A stretch of 64,000 bases of DNA from Coix lacryma-jobi var. lacryma-jobi (GCA_009763385.1 CM019824.1:155862357-155926356), one strand, 5' to 3'; counted from the first letter of the stretch, positions 22,647 through 35,844 are shown. Numbers and translations: made by a program. The notes: generated from the letters alone by a model not told the origin.

Positions 22647-25600
22647 CTATGTGGCGGCTGGAGACACTGGTTGACACAAGCAGTCAGGAAAAGGGTTCTC
22701 ATAAAATGCCTCTTCTGACCGAAACCTGTCTTTGCCCTTTGTTCCTGAGACCGGACCTTTTCGTTTCCGTGGAGAGCCTTGTCTGAAGAATAGAACAAGA
22801 ACAAAAATAACGAATAAACACAGATCAATATCTTTTAGTTGCTATGCATATCATCAGTTCAATACCTTTTCTGGTGGATGTCTATTATCCTTTGTGATAG
22901 CCTCTCCCCTTCCTTTAGTAATCCACTAGCTACTTTGTCAAACAAGCGAACTAGTGCTTTCCTGGACCAAAGAAGATGATGAGATGCAGAACCAAAAAGT
23001 AGAACAAATTGTGAAAACGATGAGAAGTGAGAAATGCAGTGGTTTGTAATTGTACCTGTCAGGACTGATTGTCTTCCTATGGTCAAAAAAACGCCTGTGA
23101 CCTGCAACAGCCCGTGCCATGTTTCCCGAATAAGATGGAATAAAGACATCGCTCTGCACTGAAACAATATAATCTAAAGCTGCCATTTGGGCAGCATATT
23201 GGCTGAAAGGCCGCAACTCCTCAGCTGAGGCAAGTTTTTCCTGCAATAGAGCACATATGAGTCAAAGTGACAACTAAAGAAAATTGTATTAAACATTACA
23301 TAACAAATGGATTGATAGCTGCTCTACCTTGTTCATCAGAATAGGGAACCTTGATTGTAAATCGACCATATGAGATTCACCTCCATATATTTCCCCTGCA
23401 GCTATGTAGACTGGGGTGCTTGATGGATACCCTAGCCCAGAAAGAAACATGCCGACTTCCTTTGGTGTCAAGGGGCAGTACCCATGGGATCTTTGTTCTA
23501 ATGGATCAATGTCCTTCACCTTCCAGTAGGTTGTGTTTTCTCTGTAGATACAGGAGCAGAATTAGATTCAACAGCTGGTAACAGCTAGTGCTGTTAAAAT
23601 ACAAGCAAGACAGTGTAAATAAACCCTAAGGCCTTGCCTGATCATTGCAAGTTCTTCTGATTCTGTCTGTGATAAGCCATATGTGCAGCCACTAAAGGCA
23701 AGCATATCCTTCTCATAGCGCAAATGCAAAGCAATATACGGCCCAAATGACCTCATCCTCTCCACCAATAGCTGGAAGAAAATCAGTTAATCTTTGTTTA
23801 TCTAAACAACACTTGGTATACATTTCAGGGAAAATAATGATCAAGATGGGAAGATATGAGAGAATGATTTACTTTGCCTAGAGCTTCAATTGGGGGAGCA
23901 AATCTCAGTGCTTGGAAAAAGGCCCAACAACGAAGCCTTTGAATGTCAGGAGGAAGGTGGTTGTTTGCAAGGCGGGAATCTGACTTAGCAGCTCGAATGA
24001 CCTAGTACAAATCTTCAATCAGTATCACAGTTCCAAACGTTGCATTAGCAATCACTGCTTAGAATTGGCTAGTATGGAAATGCACAGTGGTAGTTGAATT
24101 CAGACCTGGCGATGGTCCCACAGTGGAGAGATCTCATCCTGGTAATAATCTACTCCAGACCAACTCTTGAAGTACCTAACAGACTTTGGAGCTTTCACCA
24201 ACTCCTTTGGCAGTTTTTTCTCAACTTTCACATCATTTGCTAAAGAATTTATGAAGTGTTCTTCATCAAAAACATCTGAAAAGTTGCTGATATTGAAAAG
24301 TGGTCTCATAAGTCTCAGATCAGTAATCGGTTCATGGAAGGCTGAAGATAAACCAAGACCTACCTTTTGTCATGCCAAAATGATTTCTTATCAAGCTCTG
24401 GAATGATGAGTGTAGCATTAAGTATGCGTGCAACTGCCACCATATCACTGATCTGCCATAAGAATAAGAATGTTCTATTAAAAAGGAGACAAACATTTGA
24501 GGAATTTTACGTCTATAGTGAAGCTACCCGTGATTATTCATTAGCAACACAAATCTGTACCCAGTAAACAAAGCACAGACATGCACAACAGTAAATAAAC
24601 AATAAAGAAAAATTTCCCTTTCTATACCCAAATCACATGAAGCTGATGTTAAGGGAATTAGGAAAAGTACCAACTGGGGAAACCCCCAAAAAAGGCTTCA
24701 GTTATCTTAGCCATAATTAATTAAGGGAACCTAAAGAAAAATAGCAAATTATCCTAATTCTTAAAACTCAAGTACAAATAAAACACTACTAGTGGTTAGT
24801 TTCAGTTATCTAACAATCTGCATGCACAAGTAACTGCTTTTGGTCTCCCCTGATAAAACAAACAACTTTCCTTATCCTGCTATAAAGAGAAAAAAAGAAG
24901 ATAATGACTGAAGCTTGGCATGGGTATGACAGAAGCACATCCAAACAAGTGTCAATTATCAGAATCAGAAAAATAAAAATGAGCATGAATGCATGATATT
25001 CAATACCAAGCACCAGGAAAAGAATTTGGAATGGCAATGAGACAACATCCACCCACCAACCATTCTCAGGACTAAGCGCTCTATCTTTAACGCAGATGAG
25101 CCATTCAATGTGTCGCCGATAACTCATTTAACAAAACACTAACTGAGAAACAAACAGCTTAATTTCACAACCACCATATACAGCTTAACCAAGCACACCC
25201 AAGATCTCTACGAGAGAGTGGAACATTAGCACCAGAACACCAACTAAAGCGCCAAAGGACTGTTCGCTGTTCAGTGCCCACAGAAACTGAGGGTTAGGAG
25301 AAGCACCAAACATATGTGCAAAAAGGCAAACTCTAATGATGGGTGCTCACAAACCGTCAACTCTTATCAAACACCCCACATGCTTGAACGACAATGTTTT
25401 CCCACGCTCTTTTTTTTTTTTTTATAATTTGGCCCACCCCACTCAGGTCAACACATCTAATTCTAATGCAGATCAAGCAATGAATATCTTCGGCCATCAG
25501 TAAGGCGATTGATAAATTTCGACCAGGACGGTCCAGCTTACCCCAGCGCGCATCTGGTTGAGTCCGCCATTGGTGTGTACGAGCAAGTACCCCTTCGACA

Positions 25601-26182
25601 CCACGGGGCCTGCAATGCAAAATGAACAAAATCAGAGCTGCGCACAAGAATTTGAACCACGAGGCGAGAAATCGATGTCGGAGGGAGTGTGCCAATAATG
25701 CGCGTACTTCTGTACTCCGGTGACGGCGACACGCAGGGCACAAAACGCCGCGCCGGCGCCGGCAGCCACAGACTCTTCCTCGCCGCGTCGTCGGCCGCAC
25801 CGTCCAGCTGTCAAATCTAGAGATTAATCCCGGCGTCATAGGCTCCCATGATCTTTAAAAACAAAAACAAAAAAAAAACAATGGGGACGGCAACTAGCAG
25901 CAAAACGGCATTCACCTTTCGCGGCGACGCGAGCTGCGGCGGTGCGAACTCCTGCTCCCACCGCAGCTCCTCGATCTCCCGCGGTTGCGAGAGGCGGTAG
26001 GGCGCGCCGGAGGAGGCGGGGGGCGCGGCGAGGCCGGAGACGTGGAGCGCGACGGCGAGCAGCGCGGCGGCGGCGGTGACGGTGGCGCCCGCGGCGGCGA
26101 GGGAGAGCAGCCACCACCGCAGCCCCGCCCGCCGCGCCGCCGCGCCCGCGCCCGCGGGCCTCACCTTCCGGCGCGCCGGCAT
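22647..26182 (-). CDS. O-fucosyltransferase family protein (GT65/DUF246-like), 11 exons, intact
   Basis: Exons on minus: 26182-25916, 25807-25708, 25609-25542, 24452-24364, 24286-24106, 24001-23873, 23771-23638, 23541-23328, 23240-23056, 22961-22866 and 22782-22647. They sum to 1599 nt with agreeing phases, giving 532 aa. The N-terminus is short and basic, followed by a transmembrane anchor (about residues 22-55), as in Golgi type II enzymes. Family motifs follow: HTNGGLNQMRAG, ISDMVAVARILNATLIIPEL, SFWHDKS, HLRYEKDMLAFSGC, YIAAGEIYGG, and FVMSD-like QSDVFIPSYSGNMA. HLRYEKD and the C-terminal GHRR region match the donor-binding signature of plant O-fucosyltransferase-like proteins. The likely role is transfer of fucose to proteins or cell-wall glycans; the substrate cannot be read from sequence. 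Intron 7 has a GC-AG donor (CAG/GCAAGG at 23640-23632). All other introns checked are GT-AG. This is the only ordinary cellular gene seen in the window. Confidence 0.93.
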
Positions 26183-27240
26183 CTCATCCGCCTAGGAGAA
26201 ACACTCCTCCGTCCTCCCCTCTCGCCTCTGGCGACCGATGGCGACGCGGCGGCTAATTGGACGCCGGCGCGGCAGTGCGCGGGGCTATTCGACTTGGCCT
26301 CGACCGGGCGACGGAGGAGGGAAGCCCTTGCCGCGATGCCCTTTTTTCTCTCTCTCGGCGCGTGATTGCGTGCAGAGCCCTCAACGACGCGGTAAGAGGG
26401 GAGAGGGAGGGAGGAGGGTTTATTTGACGGAGAGCAGAGGGGCAATGGCGTTCACCACCTGCCGGGCTGCCGGTCCGAGGATGCGGCACGGCCCGCCCTG
26501 TGCTTCTGCTTCCTGGGGCCAGGGGGTGGTGGTGGGGTGCTTCTGCTTCGTGGTGGTTTAGCGCAAGCGTACACCAATTAGGCCATCCGCAATGGCCACG
26601 TTTAGTGCGGCCTTTTTCATGCTATTGTAAACTGAATTTGACAGTATGTATTGTGAATGCAAGGACAACTATCTCATTACATATTAGAAACTGATTGCAA
26701 ATCGAGATAAAACTTTATTAGAATTTAGATTTATAAGATATGTAGATATAGATGTAGATTACAATGGCTCTATTCGACATAACTTATGAGTCGGCTGATA
26801 AGCTGAAATAACTGGGCTTGTACCTCGAGCGAACAAAGTCAATATTGTTACATTATATATTAATATATGAAAATAACACTGCTATCTCCACGCTACTCTA
26901 TACTTTACTTATTGTATAGTGCACTAATTTAAAAGTCTTGAGTTATTACTCCATTGGATGTTGTTTTAGTTTTGACTTACACCAAATTTGTTTAATTTAT
27001 TTTTTTTTTTTTGAAAAAAATCTATTAGCACATATAGTGTTTAAAATATATAAATAACTAATATGGAACTATCAAAATATATTTATTTGTGTATCAATGA
27101 ATCTTATTCTGATGCCTTTGAGTTTATATATCTTTTTATAAATAGGGTAAAGAGTAGTTAAGTTTGACTTAGACCAAAATAGAAATAAACTTACAATTTG
27201 AAACATAGAGGTGTCCTTTTATATTAGATATCGACTAGAT
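26183..27240. other. 5' flank of the fucosyltransferase gene, then AT-rich intergenic DNA
   Basis: 26183-26560 is GC-rich and should hold the 5' UTR and promoter of the minus-strand gene. The open frames here on both strands are compositional. 26580-27225 is AT-rich, and I see no gene or named element in it. Confidence 0.55.
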
Positions 27241-27533
27241 GCGAAAGGGTCTGTGGTCCGGTGGTAGGACAGTTCGGTGGGACGCTACCCACCAGGGTTC
27301 AAACTCTGGTGTCGCACCTTTTCTCTGGATTTTTCCAGATTTTACAGGTACACGCACGCGTGCGCGTTCGGTGGTACTGCGCATTTCCCGCGCGCTGGAG
27401 GCGACCTGGAGACAGCGAGCTTCCCAATCTCTCTTTGCGTGTGTACGGACGCGCACGCGTGTGTGTGCGTGTGGTGGTGTGAGTGTGGTGTGTGTGGGTT
27501 GTGTGCATCCAATTTGTACCTTATCAAAAATAA
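27241..27533 (+). mobile_element. tRNA-derived SINE, 293 bp, with 15-bp TSD
   Basis: A tRNA-like head carries a box A-like TGGTCCGGTGGTAGG (27255-27269) and a box B-like GGTTCAAACTC (27296-27306). A GC-rich unrelated body follows, with a TG/CG-rich stretch and a tail TTATCAAAAATAA. A perfect duplication AGATATCGACTAGAT flanks it (27226-27240 and 27534-27548), as expected from target-primed insertion. The tRNA-like part does not fold as a complete tRNA by eye. The perfect TSD suggests recent insertion. Confidence 0.87.
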
Positions 27534-27719
27534 AGATATCGACTAGATAATACTAAAGACAACTAGGAAAACTGTAGATACATTAGTGTAGGCCATCTCC
27601 TATAGAAAAGATTAGATCGTTTATTTGCTCATGTAGATATAACTAAGTAGAATGCATGCAGCCACACATGTGAGGACTCTCCGGATAGATAAGAGATGTG
27701 TAGTGGAGTTAATAATGTA

Positions 27720-27883
27720 CTCCCCATGTTTCGTTTTGAGTCGTCCTAAGAGCAAAAGGACATATCTTATTTAATCCGTCTTGAATGTATTTGCACACAG
27801 AATATGTCCAAGTTTATTAATTATTATTGTACATGGTTAAGAGCCAAAACGACTCACGTACAGCCGTACAGGAACAGAGGGAG
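27720..27883. mobile_element. Possible Stowaway-like MITE
   Basis: CTCCCCATGTTTCGTTTTGAGTCGT near the left end pairs imperfectly with ACGACTCACGTACAG...GGAACAGAGGGAG at the right end. A TA precedes the left end, but I see no matching TA at the right. The remaining sequence from 27549 to 28256 shows no gene. Confidence 0.4.
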
Positions 27884-28256
27884 ACGTGGCTCTATTGCCT
27901 CTCCAAGGTTATTCACGATAAGTCTTGCCGATTTAACCTAGGCTAAATTTTAACGTGTTACAATGCGCAGCAAAATTCAACCCCGCTTGCTATACCCACG
28001 AGTCGAGTGTCCTCAAGCCTAGGTCCACCGAAGCCTACAACAAATCCATGCAATAGGCCTAATTCAACCTAAAAGATTAGTTTGATAAGTGAGCACTGCT
28101 CCCGTCTTATATATTGCGCTCTCCACCATCAAATACCGATGTGAGAGTAAATTTAATAATCTCTCCTGTCACATATTAGATCCAACTCTTCACATTACAC
28201 AACTCATACGATCTCCAGAAGATATTTTTTAGACCCTAGTTCAAAGCTCCGGGCCT

Positions 28257-28515
28257 GTCTAGTTGAAACTCGTGTGTTTTAGGGGCTGCCAACACTCGAG
28301 TGTTTACGTGGACAAAAACACACGAATGGCAGCTGGACCAGAATTCGAGTGTTTTAGGTTGTCGTAACACACGAATTTTGCCAGCCAGGCAGCAAAAGGA
28401 AGTAGCAGCCATCAATTCCAAATTCGTGTGCTATTCCTCTCTGTTACACACGATTTTTTCCTAGGCTACCACAAAGAATAAAACCGTGTGTTATGTAGCC
28501 AACTAGCACACAAAT
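28257..28515. repeat. MULE left terminus and subterminal repeats
   Basis: About nine copies of TCGTGTGT or its inverse ACACACGA (some with one change, such as TCGAGTGTTT) occur in both orientations within 260 bp. They are near 28270, 28293, 28315, 28342, 28366, 28423, 28445, 28484 and 28505. Clustered terminal repeats are candidate transposase binding sites. From 28516 to 29620 I see only AT-rich noncoding sequence that may hold the 5' UTR and an intron of the transposase gene. Confidence 0.7.
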
Positions 28516-29635
28516 ATGTATATGTACAAGTTGTAATTGTATTTGTACTAGGAGTTGTACTTGAACTCGTTTTGGGCCTCTCTGTTTTAAAAAAAAGCCC
28601 ACAATCTGTCATGAAGGCCCGACTGTCCTATTTGTTACTTGTCCAATTCTTCCAGACCAACAAACCTGACCATAATGAAAGGCCCATGTCATATACTACA
28701 ACAACTACTCAGTCCAACAGCTAATTGGTCCTATATAAGACCAACTTGAGAAACAAGAAAGAAGAAACAGATCCCCCGATCTGTTCTGAGGATGAGCAGT
28801 GCTCGACCCAAGAAGGGCAAAGGGGGAGAAAACCATAGATCAAAACAGACGAATCCAGAAGAAATCAATAAAGGGAGGGAACAAGAAGTTACCTCAAGAT
28901 CATCCAAGGTTAGCACAAAATGATTTCCATGCATCCTTCATTAAGGTCAACTGATTCCTTGATTTCAATGAACCCCTGATAACTTGTTTCCTCAATTATA
29001 CATTTCTTCATCAGAAACGATCAGTTCATCAGAGAGAATAACAAAACTGGAAACAAACTAAATTTTCAGCAGTTCATGTTTGCATGTTCTCAAATCTACA
29101 ATTGAAGTTCAAATTTCATGCAATTTATAACATAATGGATTACAATTCCATGTCTGAATTTTAATTTTACCAAGGAACTCAGCAGTATGCCTAGTAGACA
29201 CCTGTTACTGACAGATTAAGCCAATTTACCTGTAGGTTATTCAAGCCATCAAGGTAACTTGAACCACTTCACTGTAAAACTGATGATTCCCAGAACTGCA
29301 ATAACAAAAAGTTAACAATCACTGCAGGACCAATAATTTGTAGACACAATTAATACTGCACAACAATTAGGGAAAACTATATATTGCCCTGAAATAAAAT
29401 TGCATATGCAGAAACCTAAAATTGCAGTGCCAAGTAAATGCAATTCATAGTATTATCTATTGCAATTTTTTTAACTCATAGTTGCATCAAGTATAGCTGC
29501 TTGCTGGGTTATTACATTAATTAGATTAATACATTCAATATTGACAGATGACGGATTTACGAGTGACAAAACCTTCAAAGACTAATCCATGTATATCTTA
29601 TGCATTTATTATGTTTTCAGGTACCAATTCGAAAT

Positions 29636-32600
29636 ATGGATGGCCAATCAACACCAAATTATGATTTGAGCACACCAGAAGGGATGCATAAATGGCAGCA
29701 AGATTTCCTAAACATGTTCCAATCAGACCAGAACAATCATTTTGGTAACCCTATGATGGTATTGAATCAGCCTACATATTTTGGTAACCCTGGTTTCTAT
29801 GAAGGAAATCCAAGCAGTAGCAACACTACTTTTCCTACATCACTACTGACCGGATCAATACCTGACCCTTCAAACACATTGACAATCAAGAGGGTGAGCA
29901 AATCAGAACCTTAAGTCTCATTTCAATATTGATCATTAAAAACCTACATAGATTGAATAAATATCAAGATAAATTGTTTGAGATCTGAGCTATTTTCAAT
30001 TTCATTGCAGGGAGGATACACTGACCTCATTTATGAACAAATCATGAGTTCACAAGAAGAAAATGATGCAACACATAGACTTCCAACGCAGGTAGACAAT
30101 TACCTCCTCAACTGTTGTAAATTACAAAATAAAGTACCTGTAGTTAGAATTTAATACAAGTATAATAGAAGATATAATTACGGACTATGCAGGTACAACA
30201 AGGTATAACAGGACCCTTGACACAGATACTACTATCAAATGACACAAATGCTCTTGATGAAACATTTGGAACACAAAATTATTGCACACAAACGGACTCA
30301 ACACTAGCATACAAGGTACAAATACAACTCAACAATTTGACTGATATATATTTTTTAAATAAATGCACTGTATTGCTGTCTTGAAACAAAATTAATAAAC
30401 TTACCTTTGCACAAACACAGGAATATGGTGACGACAACGATAGACAACTGCCTAGCGTCAATGAGGACGATATTTCTGACGAAGAATATACAGACTGGCA
30501 AAAACATTTGTTCAACAACATCAGCTATGACGAGGTAATACATCAATTTCAAAAGTAAACATGTCACAAACTATTGTATTCAGAGGGATCAATATTTATG
30601 ATATTGTAATGTCAGAAAGCAATGGCTCACAAGAACTAGTAATCTATTTACAGGCACAAAACTCAATATCAGAAAATGGCTTCAGCACAATGAATGTGCA
30701 AGCATCAGCAAGCACAGAGGTTGCATCAGGTCTTACAGATGAAACTGTAAATGGCAATGGCAATCAAGCAACAAATGACAATACAAATGAAGTACTAACA
30801 GAGAAAGAAATTGATGAATTCCTCTTGATAGAGGAGGTTGCTGCGTCAGAAGGAAACAATGCTTCAGTTGATAGCTTATACACCCCATAGCTCTATCAGA
30901 AATTTAACAGCAAGGAGGATGCACAGTATGTATTCAGCTTTTATGCATTCCTTGCTGGTTTCAGGGTAGCAATCACACACGCCACACGAACAACTAGCAG
31001 GAAGAGAAACCAGGAAATTGTCAAGGTTGAAATGAAGTGCACAAGAGCAGGAAAACCAAAGAAATCTAAATCCATTGAGCAAGAAGAGGCTGATGTAGAA
31101 AAGCAAATTGGAAAGAAGCCTGTACAAAAAAGAAATACTAATGTGCACAACAAAACAGATTGTCCTTGTGTAATGTTGGCCAAAGAAGAGTATGAAGGAG
31201 GAAAGTGGGTGGTTGTAAAACTAGATCTTGACCACAACCACGAATTGAGGCCAGGTGATAGAGATATGCTCTTCTCATGTCGTAAATACATGACAGATAT
31301 GGAGAAGGTGCTAATAAGGACACTAAATGCAAACAACATACCAACCAGGCAGATGGTCAGTATCCTATCATTCCTAAGAGGAGGTGTCGCAACACTGCCG
31401 ATGAAGAAGAAGGACATTGTCAATTATAGAACAAAGATCAACTCAGAGTTAAAGAAATCAGACATGGCAAATGTTATGGACTATTTCAGAAGAAGGCAGA
31501 AAGAGGATGGGACATTCTTCTACAAGTTCCAGTTTGATGACGACAAAAGGGTTACAAACCTATTTTGGGCAGATGCTTGCTCAATCAAGTATTATCAGGA
31601 ATTTGGTGAATGTGTCAGCTTCGACACAACCTTCATGACAAACCGGTACAACTTGCCATTTGCTCCATTTGTTGGAATTATAGGTCACGCAGAGCTGTCT
31701 ATTTGCCTGCGCATTCCTACATGATCAAACTATTGAGACATTCCAGTGGGTATTTGAGACTTTCCTAGAGGCAATGGGTGGGAAACACCCACAAACCATA
31801 ATCACAGACCAGGAAAAAGCTGTGAGAACTGCAACTGAGGTGGTTTTTCCGGGCACAAGGCACAGGAACTGTCTCTTTCACATCAAAACAAAGTGTTACA
31901 GCAAGAATGCTAAAATTTTTGCAGCCAAGGTAAACAAGGGCCTATTTGAAGATTTTGAGGACATCATTAACAACAGCCTCATAATAGAAGATTTTGAAAG
32001 AGATTGGGTTCAGCTGATCAGAGACAGACAGCTTGACAGGAACAACTACATAACAAAGATGTGGGAGATGAGGCATAGATTCATTCCAGTGTATTACAAG
32101 AATGACTTCTTCCCATTCATTCATACAACTTCAAGAAGCGAGTCGCTAAACTCAAGGATGAAAAACAACGTTGGCCCTACATACAATTTTATGAAGTTCA
32201 TAACAGAGTACGACCGCTTGATAGAGACTATCAACAGAAATGAACAGCAAGAGGACTGCTACAGCAATGAGAAAACACCAAAGGAATACATTTTTGGATA
32301 CACAATAGAGATGCAAGGAGCAGAGTTATACAATAGAGCTATATTCAGGAAGTTCCAGATTCAGCTAAAGGCAACAGCTAGACTAAGCTACCAAGAGACA
32401 GAACAAGGAAAAAGATTTGAGGTGTGGGCAAAGAGCAACCAGATTCAGACAGTGCATAGAGTCAGGAGGTACACAGTAACCACTGACCTAACAGAAGACA
32501 AAGAAGAGTTTTCCTGCATTTGCCCAAAGTTCAGCAAAGATGGCATCCTTTGCTCCCACATCCTAAAGATAATCATTGAGAAGGAGATTAGCAGAATTCC

Positions 32601-33396
32601 AGACAAGTTCATTATACAAAGATGGAGAAAGAAGAGTGCAAACACAATTGTTAGAAATGATCAACAAGAAAGCCTGACAACTAGTTCTTTGCTTAGGTAC
32701 AATGTGTTGTCTAGAAAATCAGCAATCATCAATGATAAAGGATCCAAAAGTCAAAATGCTATGGACTACCTAATGACCCATTTAGACAAGCTTGACAAGA
32801 ATCTTGATATAATTCTAGCGAATGAGCAATCAACACAAGATGGCAATCAGAATCAAGCCACTGAGGAAGGACAGAGCTCTGCACCACCAGGAGATGAAGA
32901 AAGACATAGTATGCCTGCAACATAGACACAACAATTTACAGATACAGACATAGAGGCACCAGAAGTGGTTAAGAGACAGGGAAGGCCAGCTAAACCAAAG
33001 AGATTCAAAACATTCTTGGAGGACTTGAGAAAAAAAGAGGAAGAGAAAGAAAAGAAGAGAATAGCAGCACAAGAAAAGAGGAAAGCTACTGAAGAGAGAA
33101 AGAAAGCTAATGAAGAGATGAAGAAAGTTGCTGAAGAGAGAAAGAAAGAAGCTACAGAACGAAACAAAAATAAGAAGGCTAATGACACTGAAAGTGCAGG
33201 TAATAGTACATGTAGAACAATTTATTTGCAAAAAAATATAAAATATGGCTAGAATTTGAATACAAACCTATATATTATAAAACCTAATTATATGTTTTTT
33301 ATAGGAGGATCTCCTATGAAACCTCAAAGGAAGAAAAGGAAGGAAACTACAAAAGCTACAAGCCACACACAAAAGACAGCAGGGACATCTACATGA
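29636..33396 (+). pseudogene. FAR1-type MULE transposase, broken by two stops and a frameshift
   Basis: Exons: 29636-29893 (ATG at 29636, just after a splice acceptor), 30011-30091, 30193-30315, 30421-30534, 30654-33199 and 33305-33396. Together they would code for about 1070 aa. A FAR1 DNA-binding region lies around 30890-31260 (YQKFNSKEDAQYVFSFYAF, CPCVMLAKEE, DHNHEL). The MULE catalytic domain has Asp in SFDTTFMTNRYNLPFAPFVG and in IITDQEKA. A SWIM zinc finger follows (FSCICPKFSKDGILCSHILK, about 32507-32566), then a coiled basic tail. TAG at 30888-30890 and at 32923-32925 interrupt it. A single extra base near 31695-31701 shifts the frame; the exon length is one over the expected phase. 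It resembles FHY3/FAR1-related transposases of Jittery-like MULEs. Function is lost unless stops are read through. Confidence 0.88.
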
Positions 33397-33807
33397 AGAC
33401 AATAGACAGAAGCAATAGTGCTGAAGTAGAATCAAAATATTTATGGATATTATGTAATAAGAATTATAGTAGGATCAGTATTTTAAATTATGACCATACA
33501 TATAATTGCAATTTATGACAACTACAATTGCAGTATTAATGTGTGGCAATTTATATTACCAAATTTTGCAATTAATGAACTGAATGCATATGTGTCAGAT
33601 GTCTGAAGATTTATCAACTCTAAATCAACAATTTCATCAGTTGCAGTACCTTATAAAATGTACAGTAGTGTGGTTAAGCCTAAAACAGATATCAATAGCT
33701 CATTTGTAAACACAAGTAGTCATTACCTTGTATGACACTATGCCCCAGCGAAAGTCACATAAAAAATGTACTTCAACCTGCATATCAAATAAAACAGCAA
33801 ACAATTT

Positions 33808-33891
33808 GAACCCTCCTCCTTTACCAGGGCTTGGGACCTGCTATGATGGGACAAACATAGGTCACACACCATAGGCGGAGTTAAAAACCAC
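33808..33891. repeat. Direct repeat, copy 1 (about 80 bp)
   Basis: The block CCTCCTCCTTTACCAGGGC, continued through GGGACCTGCTAT and GGGACAAACATAGG to CATAGGCGGAGTTAAA, recurs nearly unchanged at 36613-36691 in the same orientation. The surroundings differ. Identity is unknown. It lies between the transposase and orphan genes, in an otherwise empty stretch (33397-34087). Confidence 0.8.
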
Positions 33892-34087
33892 AATCAATAT
33901 AAATAACAATTAAAGAAAAACAACATGCTAATTATATTATTACAAACATGGTAATTAACAAAATATAAAATGTTTATGGAAATCAAAGTAACCAAAACAG
34001 TTCACATAATACACTTGAAATTAAGAGAACAACATTGAAACATCCACAAATAAAACAGGTCCATCAACAAAGCTTGGAAAACACATA

Positions 34088-35399
34088 CTAAGATGAAGAC
34101 TGAATACTCTGCGAGCTAAAAGGCCAGAGCCTATCAACATCAACATTCTGGTAGAAATCTTCATCTTTAGATCTAACATTGATACTCATAACACGGTATA
34201 ATGACATTCTTTGACCGTCAACCTCAAAAGAACGCCCAGACATCAAATTAGCATCTTCGTCATCTTTCACCACAATAAAAACAGTAGCAATCTTTGAATC
34301 CAAAACAAACTTGTACATAGAAAGAAATTTGTAGCCTCGATTCTGTCGAACAACTCGGGCAACAAGCTTAACACTGCTCACACCTTTAGCTGCAATGAGC
34401 TGAGTTTGGTTTCCAGGAACTAAATCCAAATATTCAACAACAAACAATGACACATCTTCATTCTCTAAAGAGAATGGAACTGCAGCATCAGGAACTAGAG
34501 AATTTTGTGGACAAACAACCTATGAAAAAAGGGAAGCAAGCAATATCAGCAACTTACCATATCAACAAGTTCAAAAAATAGAAAAAAGGAAGCAATCAAT
34601 TATGCAAATGATAAACTTTAAAATTTTATGTACTATAATAATATGAAGGGGCTAGGATTAATGCTGTGACAGTAGTGAGCACTACATTAATTAGTTAACC
34701 TCAAGGGGCATCAAATAAATAGAACAAGAGTTACTAATCTGTTGGGTTGCTTATTTTTGTTACTCTGATACAATATGCATGCAGGTGTATGTGTGGCTGT
34801 ACGTGTGATATGGAAGAGAGACAATATGAGAGATCGAGAAAGAGATCTAAGCAGGAGTGGGGAGTGAGTAATAGTATAGCAGCATTCAGCAGCAGCATTT
34901 TCATCAGCTATCTATAGCTAGATAGCCAGCATAGAAAACAAGGTGTCCAAATCCATCTACATGCAAATATTTTATTGTTTTGTGACTATAAACCAAAAAA
35001 AAAATTAAATAAACATACCTTGATCCTTACAGGAATATTCATAAATTCAGAGGAAGAGTCCTTCCTGAGGACAGTACTTTTCACTTCATAAATTCCAATA
35101 CTATCAAGTCCAACTCTAATTTTCCAAGCACGATAGTACGAAGCAATATCAGCTTCATCAGCTAAAACATAAACAGCACCATCAGCTTCATCAACACAGA
35201 ATCTCAATTTCTTCACAAATTCTTTGCCACGAAGATACTTGAAAGCACGTGCAACAGCCATAACTTTGTCTGGACAATGTCTAATCCACCCAACTGCCAC
35301 CATAAAACCCTGGACACCAGTATCCGAACCAAAAATCTCAAAGACATATTTGGAAACGCTCCTCTCCTCAAAGATAAACTTCTCCACCATAGAAGTCAT
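34088..35399 (-). CDS. Two-exon protein of unknown function carried by the MULE, 270 aa
   Basis: Exon 1 is 35399-35019 (127 codons) and exon 2 is 34519-34088. The intron of 499 bp has GTATGT...CATAG borders, and phases agree for an uninterrupted 270-aa protein. I do not recognise the family. It has two similar halves in style, both beta-rich, each with alternating hydrophobic and charged residues (for example ARAFKYLRGKEFVKKLRF in exon 1 and KLVARVVRQNRGYKFLSMYK in exon 2). Both are followed by an acidic Asp/Glu-Ala-Asp segment (DEADGAVYVLADEAD; VVKDDEDANLM). This suggests an internal duplication, but I cannot prove it. No signal peptide or membrane segment is seen. It is the only MULE gene here without a stop or frameshift. 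The function is not known. Confidence 0.68.
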
Positions 35400-35844
35400 C
35401 CAACTACTGTCAACAACTCAAAGATACTACTCACAAAAATGAAACAAATGAAGGGGAAAAGGGGATAATACAGGAGAGATGCAAGCAAATGTGAGGAGAA
35501 GAGGAAGGACAAGAATATAAGCCAATAGATGAATGGAACAAAACGAAAAGGAACTATATAGGCAAGGAGATGAATGGGAGAAAGAGGAGGGAGTGAAAGC
35601 GTCAGAACCATTAATAACAGTAGGTGGGGAGTGAATGAAGGAGGAGGGGATCAAGACAAAACAGGTAAAAAATTGACTCTTCACATGCAATACACGTGTA
35701 CCAGTAATAAAAGGATGCAACAGGCTTCATAATATAGAAAAAAGGCCCAATAAAAAGTAGAGCCCAAATTATATGGGCCTCTTTGAAAATGGGCCCAAAA
35801 TTAAAAAAAATAAAGATATTACTCCTTCTCAGTAATTAGACACT

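Noticed and set aside
27241..27310. Possible functional tRNA gene
   Set aside because: Only box A/B-like parts are present, no complete cloverleaf by eye, and the unit is the head of a SINE with its own TSD.
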